From assembly GCA_038063715.1 (NCBI GenBank), contig JBBTUO010000017.1:26134-90133 (forward strand): a stretch of 64,000 bases of DNA, read 5' to 3'. This document shows, piece by piece, positions 1 through 8,207 of the stretch. The DNA is from SIBU01 sp038063715 (lineage in GTDB: Bacteria; Patescibacteriota; Minisyncoccia; Phycocordibacterales; SIBU01). Within the stretch, counting starts at the first letter, position 1. Each line of letters starts with the position of its first letter. A program made the translations under genes and the position numbers. The notes below the pieces were generated by a model, which did no database searches, was not told the origin of the DNA, and saw nothing but the letters and a program-made list of their open reading frames with translations.

Positions 1-77
1 GCGACAATCAAACAGATAAAAGGCAAAAGAAAAATCCCACTGATAATTGTATTGCGGAGAATTTTGTTTGTATCCAT
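1..77 (-). CDS. N-terminus of a membrane protein, possibly O-antigen ligase/polymerase family (partial)
   Basis: The complement of bases 77 to 1 reads ATG followed by 25 open codons, starting MDTNKILRNTIISG and running into a hydrophobic stretch (IFLLPFICLIV). The gene continues beyond the left edge. A short polar start followed at once by a Gly-Ile-Phe-Leu-Leu-Pro-Phe membrane segment resembles the first helix of O-antigen ligase-type proteins that are common in Parcubacteria; this is a memory-based resemblance on 25 residues only. It would fit the adjoining glycan island as the missing polymerase or ligase. No Shine-Dalgarno is visible; a TATAGT box lies about 10 nt upstream of the ATG. Confidence 0.45.
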   Translation of the reverse strand, partial: MDTNKILRNTIISGIFLLPFICLIV

Positions 78-196
78 AATGCAAAAACTATAGCACAAAA
101 CAAAAACCGAGGCGACAGACGAACTAATCATTACAATGATTTGAAATCCCTAACCCTCTTGAGGTGATTCCATACAATTGCACGGTTGCGGGGTGA

Positions 197-225
197 TTGA
201 CTAATTAGTAAAAAAATGCTATCAA
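197..225 (+). promoter_or_regulatory. Possible sigma70-type promoter for the HD-domain gene
   Basis: TTGACT at 197-202 and TATCAA at 220-225 are separated by 17 bp, with a TG dinucleotide just before the second box. This leaves a leader of about 70 nt before the ATG at 300. Bases 78-299 otherwise hold no open frame with recognisable features. The -10 match is poor, so this is a weak call. Confidence 0.3.
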
Positions 226-299
226 TTAAAATAGAGTGACCTAGCATTCTGACAATTTATAAACGTCTCAACTCACCACCAGAAACTTGAAAGTAACCT

Positions 300-1016
300 A
301 TGAATCAGACTGCCTTGATGGCCAGCCTAAGAACAGGCCTTGGAAAAGTTTATCGGCCCCCAACTGCAATTGGCGGCCATGACATTCAACACATAGAACG
401 GCTACTCCTCATGTATCGGGAAATCAGCGAACTCATACCGGGTGTAAGTGAGTTTGAATACGAGATTGCAGTATGGCTTCACAACCTTGACCGTTACCCG
501 GCACTTCTTGCAAGTAGCGGCGCTTTAAACCTGACCTGTCTCATACACCTCTATCTCGCTCCAGGAAAGCTTGAGCCAGAGACCACAGAGCGGATAATCA
601 CCGCTGTGATGGAACACTCCAAAAAGGATGACGGGACAAACGACTCGCCACTTTTGCAAGCATTACGACTTGCCGATAAGTGGGATAGAATAGGTATACT
701 TGGAATCACGGACAGTTTTTCCTGGAAAGGGCCACAACTGCCTGCATACGAAAAAACCGGTTTTGGTTATGGTAGCACAGCCGAAGGTTCCATGACATGT
801 CACTACCAAAACTTCTACCGGGTGCTTGAGTGGTACACAATGTATCCACTCATACGTGAACTGGTGCGACGCAAACCACACCGATTTGAACATCTGCTAG
901 CCTGCATCAGAATGTTCGCACGAGAAGTATCGGAAGCACAAGATGTGCCGAACACTGTTGAAGATGACATTGCACGTTGTCTCGGTAATTTTTACCCTCA
1001 GTGGCATCCCAAATGA
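300..1016 (+). CDS. HD-domain protein, orphan, with HN in place of HD
   Basis: 238 aa. It has the layout of HD-superfamily metal phosphohydrolases: a first histidine in GGHDIQH (H27/H31), WLHNLD at 59-64 where HD is expected, a third histidine in VMEHSKKD (H105) and a final acid in LADKWDR (D126). The family hydrolyses phosphate esters of nucleotides or similar substrates with one or two metal ions; the substrate cannot be read from sequence. The normal aspartate of the HD doublet is asparagine (N62), so metal binding may be altered. It stands alone with its own terminator at 1031-1066 and no obvious link to the glycan genes. No strong Shine-Dalgarno precedes the ATG (GAAAG only). Confidence 0.65.
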   Translation: MNQTALMASLRTGLGKVYRPPTAIGGHDIQHIERLLLMYREISELIPGVSEFEYEIAVWLHNLDRYPALLASSGALNLTCLIHLYLAPGKLEPETTERIITAVMEHSKKDDGTNDSPLLQALRLADKWDRIGILGITDSFSWKGPQLPAYEKTGFGYGSTAEGSMTCHYQNFYRVLEWYTMYPLIRELVRRKPHRFEHLLACIRMFAREVSEAQDVPNTVEDDIARCLGNFYPQWHPK

Positions 1017-1030
1017 TAAAACTCACTCTA

Positions 1031-1066
1031 CCCTCTTGTTACCAAATAACGAGAGGGTTTTTCTTT
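1031..1066 (+). terminator. Rho-independent terminator after the HD-domain gene
   Basis: An 11-bp stem CCCTCTTGTTA (1031-1041) / TAACGAGAGGG (1047-1057) with one G-T pair and a 5-nt loop is followed by TTTTTCTTTT (1058-1066). It starts 15 bp after the stop of the HD gene. Confidence 0.9.
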
Positions 1067-1100
1067 TAAAAGCTTTCTAAATATTGCCAAATGAACCTAT

Positions 1101-1129
1101 TTGACACCTTTTGACACTTTTAGTATTAT
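1101..1129 (+). promoter_or_regulatory. Sigma70-type promoter giving a near-leaderless HTH mRNA
   Basis: TTGACA at 1101-1106, a 17-bp spacer and TATTAT at 1124-1129. The ATG of the HTH gene is at 1136, so transcription should begin at or next to the start codon. TTGACA is repeated at 1111-1116 (TTGACACCTT then TTGACACTTT); this tandem decamer could be an operator for the small HTH protein itself. Confidence 0.7.
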
Positions 1130-1135
1130 ATAAAC

Positions 1136-1384
1136 ATGATTAAGGAAATCAAACCAGGTGGTGTATATACGACCACGGAAACGCGCGAACTGCTTAGGAT
1201 AAGCGATAGCACAATTAAACGCCTGCTAAAAGGTGGACTAATTCGAGCCAATAAAATCGGCGGTCAATACCGTATACTCGGACACGAAATTCTACGCCTG
1301 CTCTCCCCCGACATCGATCGAAGGGCAACCAACTCATATCAAAAGTTAAAACGAAATGTGGCAAGAACAGTAAAATATTGGTAG
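1136..1384 (+). CDS. Small excisionase/MerR-type helix-turn-helix protein
   Basis: 82 aa. Residues about 10-55 (VYTTTETRELLRISDSTIKR, then GGLIRANKIGGQYRI and an ILRLL helix) match the HTH_17 excisionase-type winged helix: a helix-turn-helix followed by a two-strand wing with the usual GG-x-YRI. These proteins bind DNA as small regulators or as recombination directionality factors. The C-terminal third is basic (RRATNSYQKLKRNVARTVKYW). No integrase is nearby. It lies directly upstream of the glycan island, so a regulatory role there is possible but unproven. Confidence 0.75.
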   Translation: MIKEIKPGGVYTTTETRELLRISDSTIKRLLKGGLIRANKIGGQYRILGHEILRLLSPDIDRRATNSYQKLKRNVARTVKYW

Positions 1385-1404
1385 AACATTGCGGAAACAG
1401 AAAG

Positions 1405-1413
1405 TGTTATACT
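1405..1413 (+). promoter_or_regulatory. Extended -10 promoter of the glycan operon
   Basis: TGTTATACT (TG-N-TATACT), 17 nt before the ATG of gmd at 1431. A TTGCGG at 1389 is too close (13 bp) to be a normal -35, which fits an extended -10 promoter. The same nonamer pattern recurs at 25111, 32593 and 58222. It could drive the collinear genes up to 17731. Confidence 0.6.
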
Positions 1414-1430
1414 GTTAGAACAATTAAAAT

Positions 1431-2546
1431 ATGAAAAAAGAAAAAAATACAACAGCCAAATCGGGAAATGGAATTAAAAAAGCGTTCATCACCGGCATCA
1501 CGGGTCAGGACGGTTCTTACCTAACCGAACTGCTTTTGGAAAAGGGGTACGAGGTTCACGGCCTTATCCGACGCGTTTCAACTTTTAACACTGGCCGTAT
1601 CGAACATCTATACCAGGATCCTCATATAAAAGGTACACGCTTATTCCTACATTACGGCGACCTATCGGACGCGAGCAACATCAAAAAACTGATCTTTACC
1701 CTCTCTCCCGATGAGGTCTACAACCTTGGAGCTCAATCCCATGTTAAGGTGTCTTTCGACATGGCTGAATACACCGGAGACATCACTGGTCTCGGTGCAT
1801 TACGCGTACTCGAAGCGGTGAAAGACTTTCAGTTACAGACCGGTAAAAAAGTAAAATTTTATCAGGCATCATCCTCCGAGATGTTCGGCTCTGCCCTACC
1901 CCCTCAAAATGAAAAAACCTCCTTCGCTCCTCGCAGTCCCTACGGTGTCGCCAAAACATTTGCCTACTATGGCACGGTGAACTGCAGAGAGTCGTACGGA
2001 ATTTATGCCGTAAACGGTATTCTATTCAATCATGAAAGCCCTCGCCGAGGAGAAACATTCGTCACCCGAAAAATCACTCAAGCGGTGGCGCGCATCAAGC
2101 TCGGCCTTCAAGACACTCTCTATTTGGGAAACTTAGACGCACTACGTGACTGGGGCCATGCTCGTGACTATGTATCCGCAATGTATCTTATGATGCAACA
2201 GTCAAAACCAGAAGATTATGTTATTGCGACAGGAACACAACATTCGGTACGAGAATTTTGTGAATTAGCCTTTAAGGAAATCAACATCAACCTGGAGTGG
2301 CGAGGAAAAGGCGATGCGGAACAAGGTGTTGATCCGAAAACCGGCAAGGCGCTTGTACAAATAGACAAACGCTATTTCCGACCCGCTGAAGTCAACTCAC
2401 TTATGGGCGATGCTAAAAAGGCATTAAAGGATTTGGGTTGGAAGCCGAAAATCAGTTTCCAGGAATTGGTCAAGGAAATGGTAGCATCGGACCTAACGGA
2501 AGAATCAAAAAAACATATCCTAGCGGCCAGCGGTAAGAAAAAGTAA
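1431..2546 (+). CDS. gmd: GDP-mannose 4,6-dehydratase
   Basis: 371 aa, full family length. An extended short-chain dehydrogenase that converts GDP-D-mannose to GDP-4-keto-6-deoxymannose, the first step to GDP-L-fucose, in the cytoplasm. Visible: the family-typical NADP-binding TGITGQDGSYL (21-31), EVHGLIRR, NLGAQSHVKVSF, the active-site SSSEMFG (148-153) and YGVAK with Tyr171/Lys175, and NHESPRRGETFVTRKIT. A short Lys-rich tail of about 16 residues precedes the core. Followed 6 bp later by fcl. Given the heptose genes at 23.8-26.1 kb, a GDP-heptose 4,6-dehydratase role (DmhA type) cannot be excluded, because those enzymes are close Gmd relatives. Confidence 0.95.
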   Translation: MKKEKNTTAKSGNGIKKAFITGITGQDGSYLTELLLEKGYEVHGLIRRVSTFNTGRIEHLYQDPHIKGTRLFLHYGDLSDASNIKKLIFTLSPDEVYNLGAQSHVKVSFDMAEYTGDITGLGALRVLEAVKDFQLQTGKKVKFYQASSSEMFGSALPPQNEKTSFAPRSPYGVAKTFAYYGTVNCRESYGIYAVNGILFNHESPRRGETFVTRKITQAVARIKLGLQDTLYLGNLDALRDWGHARDYVSAMYLMMQQSKPEDYVIATGTQHSVREFCELAFKEININLEWRGKGDAEQGVDPKTGKALVQIDKRYFRPAEVNSLMGDAKKALKDLGWKPKISFQELVKEMVASDLTEESKKHILAASGKKK

Positions 2547-2552
2547 AGACTG

Positions 2553-3485
2553 ATGGAAAAGAATTCCAAAATCTACATTGCCGGACATCTTGGCCTAGTA
2601 GGAAGCGCTATTACTCGGGCGCTTGTTTCCCGCAATTTTACCAATCTTGTATTAAAAACAAGAGCTGAGCTTGATTTGCTTGACCAGACGGCAGTTGAAA
2701 AATTTTTTCAAAAGGAAAAACCTGAATATGTATTTTTGGCTGCCGCAAAGGTTGGCGGTATCATGGCCAACAAAACTCATCCAGCTGAGTTTATTTATGA
2801 AAATCTTCTAGTCCAAGCACATGTTTTGGAGCAAGCTAGAATTAACGGCGTTAAAAAACTTTTATTCCTCGGGAGCTCCTGCATTTATCCTCGTCTTTCC
2901 GAACAACCCATCAAAGAAGAATATTTTTTATCTGGAGATCTTGAACCAACTAATCGCGCCTATGCCATTGCCAAAATCGCTGGTATTGTGACCTGTCAAT
3001 CTTACAATGCAGAGTACGGCACAAATTTTATTTCTGCGATGCCGACAAATATGTACGGCCCAAATGATAATTTTGATCTTGAAAATTCACACGTTCTTCC
3101 GGCACTGATTCGCAAATTTCATGAGGCGAAAATAAACGGTAAAAAAGAAGTGGTTTTGTGGGGAACTGGTGTAGCGCGGCGTGAGTTTCTTCATGTTGAT
3201 GATTTTGCCGATGCCGCTCTTTTTTTGATGGATAAGTACGAAAGAACCGAAATTATCAATGTCGGAAGTGGAGAAGATGTTTCGATAAAAGAATTGGCCG
3301 AGATAATAAGAAAAATTGTTGGGTTCTCCGGAACAATTTCATGGAATTCCGACAAGCCAGATGGGATCCTCCGAAAACTTCTGGACGTCTCCAAAATTCA
3401 TACTCTGGGCTGGAAACACACAATTCAACTGGAAGGAGGTATAGCGTCAACATACGCATGGTACGAGAAAAACAGTAACAAATAA
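2553..3485 (+). CDS. fcl: GDP-L-fucose synthase
   Basis: 310 aa. NADPH-dependent 3,5-epimerase/4-reductase that turns the Gmd product into GDP-L-fucose. Rossmann motif GHLGLVG (11-17); GSSCIYP (107-113) with Ser108 and Cys110; catalytic Tyr137 and Lys141 in YAIAK; and NDNFDLENSH with His180. These correspond well to the E. coli Fcl catalytic set (Ser107, Cys109, Tyr136, Lys140, His179). Start chosen at the ATG 6 bp after gmd. Together with gmd it supplies the donor for the GT10 and GT11 fucosyltransferases at 8194 and 22045. Confidence 0.95.
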   Translation: MEKNSKIYIAGHLGLVGSAITRALVSRNFTNLVLKTRAELDLLDQTAVEKFFQKEKPEYVFLAAAKVGGIMANKTHPAEFIYENLLVQAHVLEQARINGVKKLLFLGSSCIYPRLSEQPIKEEYFLSGDLEPTNRAYAIAKIAGIVTCQSYNAEYGTNFISAMPTNMYGPNDNFDLENSHVLPALIRKFHEAKINGKKEVVLWGTGVARREFLHVDDFADAALFLMDKYERTEIINVGSGEDVSIKELAEIIRKIVGFSGTISWNSDKPDGILRKLLDVSKIHTLGWKHTIQLEGGIASTYAWYEKNSNK

Positions 3486-3488
3486 AAA

Positions 3489-4307
3489 ATGACCGTCACA
3501 ATTATAAAACCTAAAAAAACTTTCAGCCTCGAGGATATAAAAGAGGTCTGGCGCTACAAAGGGCTCCTGTATTTTTTTGTCTGGCGTGATCTAAAGGTAC
3601 GTTACAAGCAAACGATTGTGGGTATTGGATGGGCGGTTTTCCAGCCTTTTATGACCATGGTGGTCTTCAGTGTGTTCTTCGGAAAGCTTATACAAGTTCC
3701 TTCGGATGGCATTCCCTACCCGATTTTTGTGTACACCGGACTGTTGTTCTGGCAGCTATTTTCAAGCGCACTAAACGACACCAGCAACTCTCTTATATCG
3801 AACTCATCAATCATAACAAAAGTTTATTTTCCAAGAATTATACTGCCCCTCGCCGATACCGCGAATAAGTTCGTAGACCTTTTTTTTGCAAGTCTGGCTC
3901 TCATCTATCTTATGTTTCATTATGGATATACTCCGCAACCAATTGGAATCATCTTAATACCTATTCTGCTCGTCATAACCTCAGCAACAGCAGTCGGGGT
4001 GGGGTTGATTCTAGCCTCAATCAACGTCAAATACCGCGACGTGCGCTATGTTATGCCATTTTTCATGCAGTTACTTCTTTTCTTGACCCCAGTCATCTAC
4101 CCTTCGAGTATCGCGGGCAAATATGCATGGCTCTTATCATTTAACCCCATGACTGGGGTTATCAAGGCTGCGCGGGCGGGACTACTTGGAACGGGACCGA
4201 TCGGCTGGCATTCTCTTCTGATATCGGGAATAGCGGCATTAGTATTCCTTATTCTTGGAATTTTCTTCTTTAAAAAAACCGAAAGATACTTCGCAGATAT
4301 CGTTTAA
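3489..4307 (+). CDS. wzm: ABC-2 type polysaccharide export permease (Wzm-like)
   Basis: 272 aa, normal length. N-terminal cytoplasmic segment with the family-typical FVWRDLKVRYKQTIVG and GWAVFQPF, then about six hydrophobic helices (roughly 40-60, 75-95, 120-145, 155-180, 190-205, 240-262), and KVYFPRIILPLA between helices. Forms the membrane channel of an ABC exporter that moves undecaprenyl-linked O-antigen or similar glycans across the inner membrane. Starts 3 bp after fcl and is followed directly by its ATPase. Whether the substrate is an O-antigen-like chain or a teichoic-acid-like polymer is unknown. Confidence 0.9.
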   Translation: MTVTIIKPKKTFSLEDIKEVWRYKGLLYFFVWRDLKVRYKQTIVGIGWAVFQPFMTMVVFSVFFGKLIQVPSDGIPYPIFVYTGLLFWQLFSSALNDTSNSLISNSSIITKVYFPRIILPLADTANKFVDLFFASLALIYLMFHYGYTPQPIGIILIPILLVITSATAVGVGLILASINVKYRDVRYVMPFFMQLLLFLTPVIYPSSIAGKYAWLLSFNPMTGVIKAARAGLLGTGPIGWHSLLISGIAALVFLILGIFFFKKTERYFADIV

Positions 4308-4311
4308 TTAT

Positions 4312-5586
4312 ATGGCACCAATCATCGAAATAAAAAACCTAAGCAAACGCTACAATATCACCGGACGAAAACGGGGATACGTCGCATTGCGTGATGTTAT
4401 TACGGAAAAATTACGGCATCCACTCACGGCGCTTTTAAATCTCGGTAGAAGTATGCTGGGTAAAAACGGAATGGAGATATTCTGGGCATTAAAAGATATA
4501 AACCTCAGTGTTGAAAGGGGTGAGGCAGTAGGTATCATTGGCGCGAACGGCGCTGGAAAATCAACTCTTCTCAAAATTCTCTCTCGCATCACGCCTCCCA
4601 CGGAGGGTGAAATTCGGTTGAATGGCAAGCTTGCCTCACTCCTTGAAGTGGGAACAGGCTTTCATCCCGAACTTTCTGGACGAGAAAATATATATTTAAA
4701 CGGGGCAATTCTTGGTATGACCCGAAAAGAAATTGCTGATAAATTCGATGACATTGTATCTTTTTCGGGCATCGGAGATTTTATTGATACACCTGTCAAA
4801 CGGTACTCATCTGGTATGTATGTCAGGTTAGCGTTTTCAATTGCGGCTCATATTGAACCGGATATTCTTCTCGTAGACGAAGTACTTGCTGTAGGCGACG
4901 CTGAGTTCCAAAAAAAATGTCTTGGAAAAATGGAAGAGGTTACCGGTAAGGCTGGAAGAACAATTCTGTTTGTCAGCCACAATATGGCTGCAGTGACGAA
5001 ACTCTGCCCCACTTCAGTCTTGCTATCGCACGGCCGAATCGTGATGACCGGCAAAACAGAGGATGTCATAAATTATTATCTGGCCGAGGAGTATAAAAAA
5101 AGTTCTGACAGCGAGAAACTGCTTCCATTCAAAAATCAAGACCTTGTTATCGAAAAATTTGATGTAACCCAAAACGGCACGCGAACCGAGACTCTCGATG
5201 GCGACCGTCCATTTGAAATCACAATTAAATTTGAAACTCTGGTCGACCTAACCCAATTCCGCCTTGGAATTTATGTTAAAAACAGCTTGGGAAGTGTCTT
5301 ATTCCGATCAACCACCTCTGACTGGAAACCTGAACTAGAAAAAATAAAACGCGGACGGCACAGTGCCACCTTGGTATTCCCCGGAAAACTTCTAATGCCG
5401 GGCAGTTATTTTTTGAACATTCACGCAGGACGCTTTAGCATCATAAATTACATGGCCAAACAGAGTTTGGATCGTACGATAGTCGTCGGTGCTTCGGCCT
5501 ACTTCAATCAAGCTCACCCCGCCGAGCGAACCGAAGGCGAGCTTCTGCTTCCGTCCGAATGGAAACTAGAGTCAGTACATAATTGA
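4312..5586 (+). CDS. wzt: ABC exporter ATPase with C-terminal Wzt-type glycan-binding domain
   Basis: 424 aa from the ATG at 4312, placed 4 bp after the permease stop; a longer in-frame extension back to 4255 lies inside the permease gene and was not used. Walker A GANGAGKST (77-85), signature YSSGM (165-169), Walker B ILLVDE (185-190), H-loop SHNM (His223). Residues about 260-424 form a second, beta-rich domain as in Wzt proteins that recognise the terminal, often methylated, sugar of the finished chain before export. This suggests that chain length is set by a terminal modification, which fits the many methyltransferases in the island. Confidence 0.9.
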   Translation: MAPIIEIKNLSKRYNITGRKRGYVALRDVITEKLRHPLTALLNLGRSMLGKNGMEIFWALKDINLSVERGEAVGIIGANGAGKSTLLKILSRITPPTEGEIRLNGKLASLLEVGTGFHPELSGRENIYLNGAILGMTRKEIADKFDDIVSFSGIGDFIDTPVKRYSSGMYVRLAFSIAAHIEPDILLVDEVLAVGDAEFQKKCLGKMEEVTGKAGRTILFVSHNMAAVTKLCPTSVLLSHGRIVMTGKTEDVINYYLAEEYKKSSDSEKLLPFKNQDLVIEKFDVTQNGTRTETLDGDRPFEITIKFETLVDLTQFRLGIYVKNSLGSVLFRSTTSDWKPELEKIKRGRHSATLVFPGKLLMPGSYFLNIHAGRFSIINYMAKQSLDRTIVVGASAYFNQAHPAERTEGELLLPSEWKLESVHN

Positions 5587-5596
5587 GACCTTATCT

Positions 5597-6370
5597 ATGC
5601 CGAAAATACTTAACAAACTTAAATGCTCAATTCTGCAAACCTCCTTCAAAGCTGGCGAAGGCCACATAGCCAGCGCTTTTTCAATTTTGGATATTTTATG
5701 GGTTCTCTATGATCAAATTCTAAAAATTGATCCTCTCAAACCGCGCGATGAAAAAAGGGACAGGTTCTTTCTATCAAAGGGCCATGCATCACTAGGATTA
5801 TACGCGGTCCTGGCGGAAAAAGGTTTTTTTGACAAAGAAGAATTTGAAAGATTCGGAACTTTTGACAGTATTTTAGGCGGACATCCGGACAGAAATAAAG
5901 TTCCAGGAGTTGAAGCCTCCACCGGATCATTAGGACACGGCTTTCCTATGGCGGTAGGTACGGCGCTAGGGCTTAAAATTACAGGGTCACAAGCAAAAGT
6001 TTTTGTCCTAATCGGCGACGGCGAAGCCAATGAAGGTGCGGTTTGGGAATCGGCACTCCTCGCCTCTCATCACAACTTAACAAATCTGATCTGTATAATT
6101 GATTACAATCATTCAACTGACAGAGCGCTCCACATTGGCGATTTGGCAAAAAAATTTGAAGCTTTCGGCTGGCGCACGATTTCTATTGACGGTCATAACC
6201 ATAAAGAAATACTCGAATCCCTAAAATTAAAGCTTTCGGAAAAACCGACTGCAATTATTGCCACGACCATTAAAGGTTATGGATCAAAAATGATGGAGAA
6301 TAATCCTGCGTGGCATCGAAAGGCACCGACAAAAAATGAACTTGAAATAATTTTGAAGGAATTAACATGA
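5597..6370 (+). CDS. Transketolase, N-terminal (TPP-binding) subunit
   Basis: 257 aa. Thiamine-diphosphate half of a split transketolase: His23 and His63 (GHIASA, KGHAS), GSLGH (110-114), and the TPP/Mg motif GDGEANEG (140-147) ending in DYN (169-171). It overlaps its partner subunit by 4 bp, so the two are translationally coupled. The enzyme moves two-carbon ketol units between sugar phosphates and makes sedoheptulose 7-phosphate. Position inside the glycan operon, between the exporter and a nucleotide-sugar reductase, suggests a dedicated role, perhaps feeding heptose or a branched sugar; a general pentose-phosphate role is equally possible. Confidence 0.85.
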   Translation: MPKILNKLKCSILQTSFKAGEGHIASAFSILDILWVLYDQILKIDPLKPRDEKRDRFFLSKGHASLGLYAVLAEKGFFDKEEFERFGTFDSILGGHPDRNKVPGVEASTGSLGHGFPMAVGTALGLKITGSQAKVFVLIGDGEANEGAVWESALLASHHNLTNLICIIDYNHSTDRALHIGDLAKKFEAFGWRTISIDGHNHKEILESLKLKLSEKPTAIIATTIKGYGSKMMENNPAWHRKAPTKNELEIILKELT

Positions 6371-7251
6371 ATATGCGACAGCAATTAATTCAAAGCGGAG
6401 AGGCGCTTCTAGCTAAGGACCAGAAGCTGGTTATTCTGCTTGGCGATATGAGTGTGTTCGGCTTCCGAGAAGCTTTCAAAAATTTCCCGACGAGAATATA
6501 CAATATAGGAATACTTGAACAATCTACGATAGGATTGGCAGCTGGCCTCGCAATGACAGGAATGGTTCCGATTGTCCATACAATTGCTCCTTTTCTAGTT
6601 GAACGCTCTTTGGAACAACTGAAAGACGATTTCGGTTATCAAAAGTTGGGAGGAAATTTTGTCAGCATTGGAGCCTCATACGACTACTCTGCTTTAGGCT
6701 GTACTCACCACTGCCCCGGGGATGTCGGCATCTTGAAAAATATTCCCGGAATGGAAATCGTGGTTCCAGGGACAGCCGCGGAATTTGACTCTCTGCTTCG
6801 CCAAGCCTACGACAACGGACGGCCAACTTATTATCGACTAAGCGAACAAGAAAACACCGAAAGCTACCCAGTTAAATTTGGCAAAGCACAAGTAATTAAA
6901 AAAGGTAAAAAAGCGACGATCATCGCAGTCGGTCCAGCGCTTAGGCCGTCGCTTGAAGCGTGTGCAAATGATGATGTCACTATACTTTATTACACAACCG
7001 TCGCTCCTTTTGATAGTGACACCTTGCGAAACAATTGCTCCTCAGGAAGAGTTTTACTATGTGAGCCATACTACACTGGAACCCTCACAAATGACATCAT
7101 GTCTGCCCTAAATCCTCTGCCAATTGTAATTGAAAACGTCGGGGTACCACGAGAATTCTTAACCCATTACGGCAAAGCTTCCGAGCAAGACGCTTACATT
7201 GGGATGACCGGTTCAGCCATCCATTCAAAACTAAAAAAACTACTGTTATGA
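6367..7251 (+). CDS. Transketolase, C-terminal (pyrimidine-binding) subunit
   Basis: 294 aa. Contains the pyrimidine-binding domain with the catalytic glutamate in NIGILEQ (Glu51), which activates TPP, followed by a C-terminal transketolase domain (about 170-290). Completes the enzyme begun by the preceding gene. Overlaps by 4 bp (ATGA) at both ends: with the N-subunit at 6367-6370 and with the reductase-like gene at 7248-7251. The three genes are therefore expected to be made in fixed ratio. Confidence 0.85.
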   Translation: MNMRQQLIQSGEALLAKDQKLVILLGDMSVFGFREAFKNFPTRIYNIGILEQSTIGLAAGLAMTGMVPIVHTIAPFLVERSLEQLKDDFGYQKLGGNFVSIGASYDYSALGCTHHCPGDVGILKNIPGMEIVVPGTAAEFDSLLRQAYDNGRPTYYRLSEQENTESYPVKFGKAQVIKKGKKATIIAVGPALRPSLEACANDDVTILYYTTVAPFDSDTLRNNCSSGRVLLCEPYYTGTLTNDIMSALNPLPIVIENVGVPREFLTHYGKASEQDAYIGMTGSAIHSKLKKLLL

Positions 7252-8207
7252 ACAAGCCCAATTCAAAAACATCTTCGATGGTAAAATTCCCCAAGTTGCT
7301 AATAACTGGTGGAAACGGACTGGTTGGCACAGCTATTAAAAAGCTTGGAATACCAGACGCGGTTTTTGTCGCAAGAGCAGACGCTGATTTGCGAGATTTT
7401 AAGCTAACGAAGGCCCTGTTTGAAAAAATTAAACCGACACACGTCATCCATTTAGCCGCACATGTCGGAGGTGTCGGCGGAAACAGCCTTCATCCTGGTG
7501 AATACTTCCGTGACAATATTCTAATAAATACCAATGTCTTGGAGGCCGCACGGTTAACGGGCGTAAAAAAACTCGTATCAATGCTCTCAACCTGCATTTT
7601 TCCTGATCCAGCAATATTCCCACTGAAAGCTGAAGACTTGCATAAAGGTCAACCGCATCCATCAAATTTCGGCTATGCCTATGCTAAAAGAATGCTTGAG
7701 GTTCAAACTAACGCCTACAGAAAAGAGTGGGGTTGCGATTATATTACTCTAGTAGGCACTAACATTTATGGTCCGAATGATAATTTCAGTTTGGAAAACG
7801 GACATGTCGTCTCCTCGCTCGTACATAAGTGTTTTTTAGCAAAGAAAAATAAAACCGATCTTGAGGTTTGGGGAAGTGGAAAACCGCTCCGTGAATTTGT
7901 TTTGTCTGACGACATCGCGAAACTGACCGTTTGGGCTATTGAAAGCTACGACGAAGCGGAGCCTCTGATGCTATCCTCCGGCATTGAGACTAGCATAAAG
8001 GAACTGGTGCTTCTAGTAGCGGAAAAAATGAAATTCACAGGACGGGTTATTTTTGACACTAAAAAAACCGACGGACAACTCCGAAAACCGTCTGACACTA
8101 CAAAATTTTTAAAATACCTCCCAGAATTTAAATTTACCCCTGTTGAGGATGGTGTAGAAAAAACCGTTAATTGGTTCGTGGAGAATTATCCCAATGTCAG
8201 AAAATAA
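7248..8207 (+). CDS. GDP-fucose-synthase-like NDP-sugar epimerase/reductase
   Basis: 319 aa. A second Fcl-like extended SDR: GGNGLVG (21-27), MLSTCIFPD with Ser/Thr and Cys116, YAYAK with Tyr143/Lys147, and NDNFSLENGHVV matching the His-containing segment of Fcl. It is clearly a paralogue of the gene at 2553 but diverged. A likely job is 3,5-epimerisation and/or 4-reduction of another GDP-4-keto sugar, for example a GDP-6-deoxyheptose. An internal ATG at 7281 would remove 11 poorly conserved residues; the ATGA overlap with the transketolase favours 7248. Confidence 0.8.
   Translation: MNKPNSKTSSMVKFPKLLITGGNGLVGTAIKKLGIPDAVFVARADADLRDFKLTKALFEKIKPTHVIHLAAHVGGVGGNSLHPGEYFRDNILINTNVLEAARLTGVKKLVSMLSTCIFPDPAIFPLKAEDLHKGQPHPSNFGYAYAKRMLEVQTNAYRKEWGCDYITLVGTNIYGPNDNFSLENGHVVSSLVHKCFLAKKNKTDLEVWGSGKPLREFVLSDDIAKLTVWAIESYDEAEPLMLSSGIETSIKELVLLVAEKMKFTGRVIFDTKKTDGQLRKPSDTTKFLKYLPEFKFTPVEDGVEKTVNWFVENYPNVRK

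Noticed and set aside
1101..1120. Tandem TTGACAC decamers as an iteron array
   Set aside because: Only two copies, and the first is well explained as a -35 box.
1136..1384. HTH gene as excisionase of an integrated element
   Set aside because: No integrase, attachment repeats or phage genes are nearby.
4255..4311. N-terminal extension of the ABC ATPase
   Set aside because: It lies inside the permease gene; the ATG at 4312 starts the conserved domain 4 bp after the permease stop.
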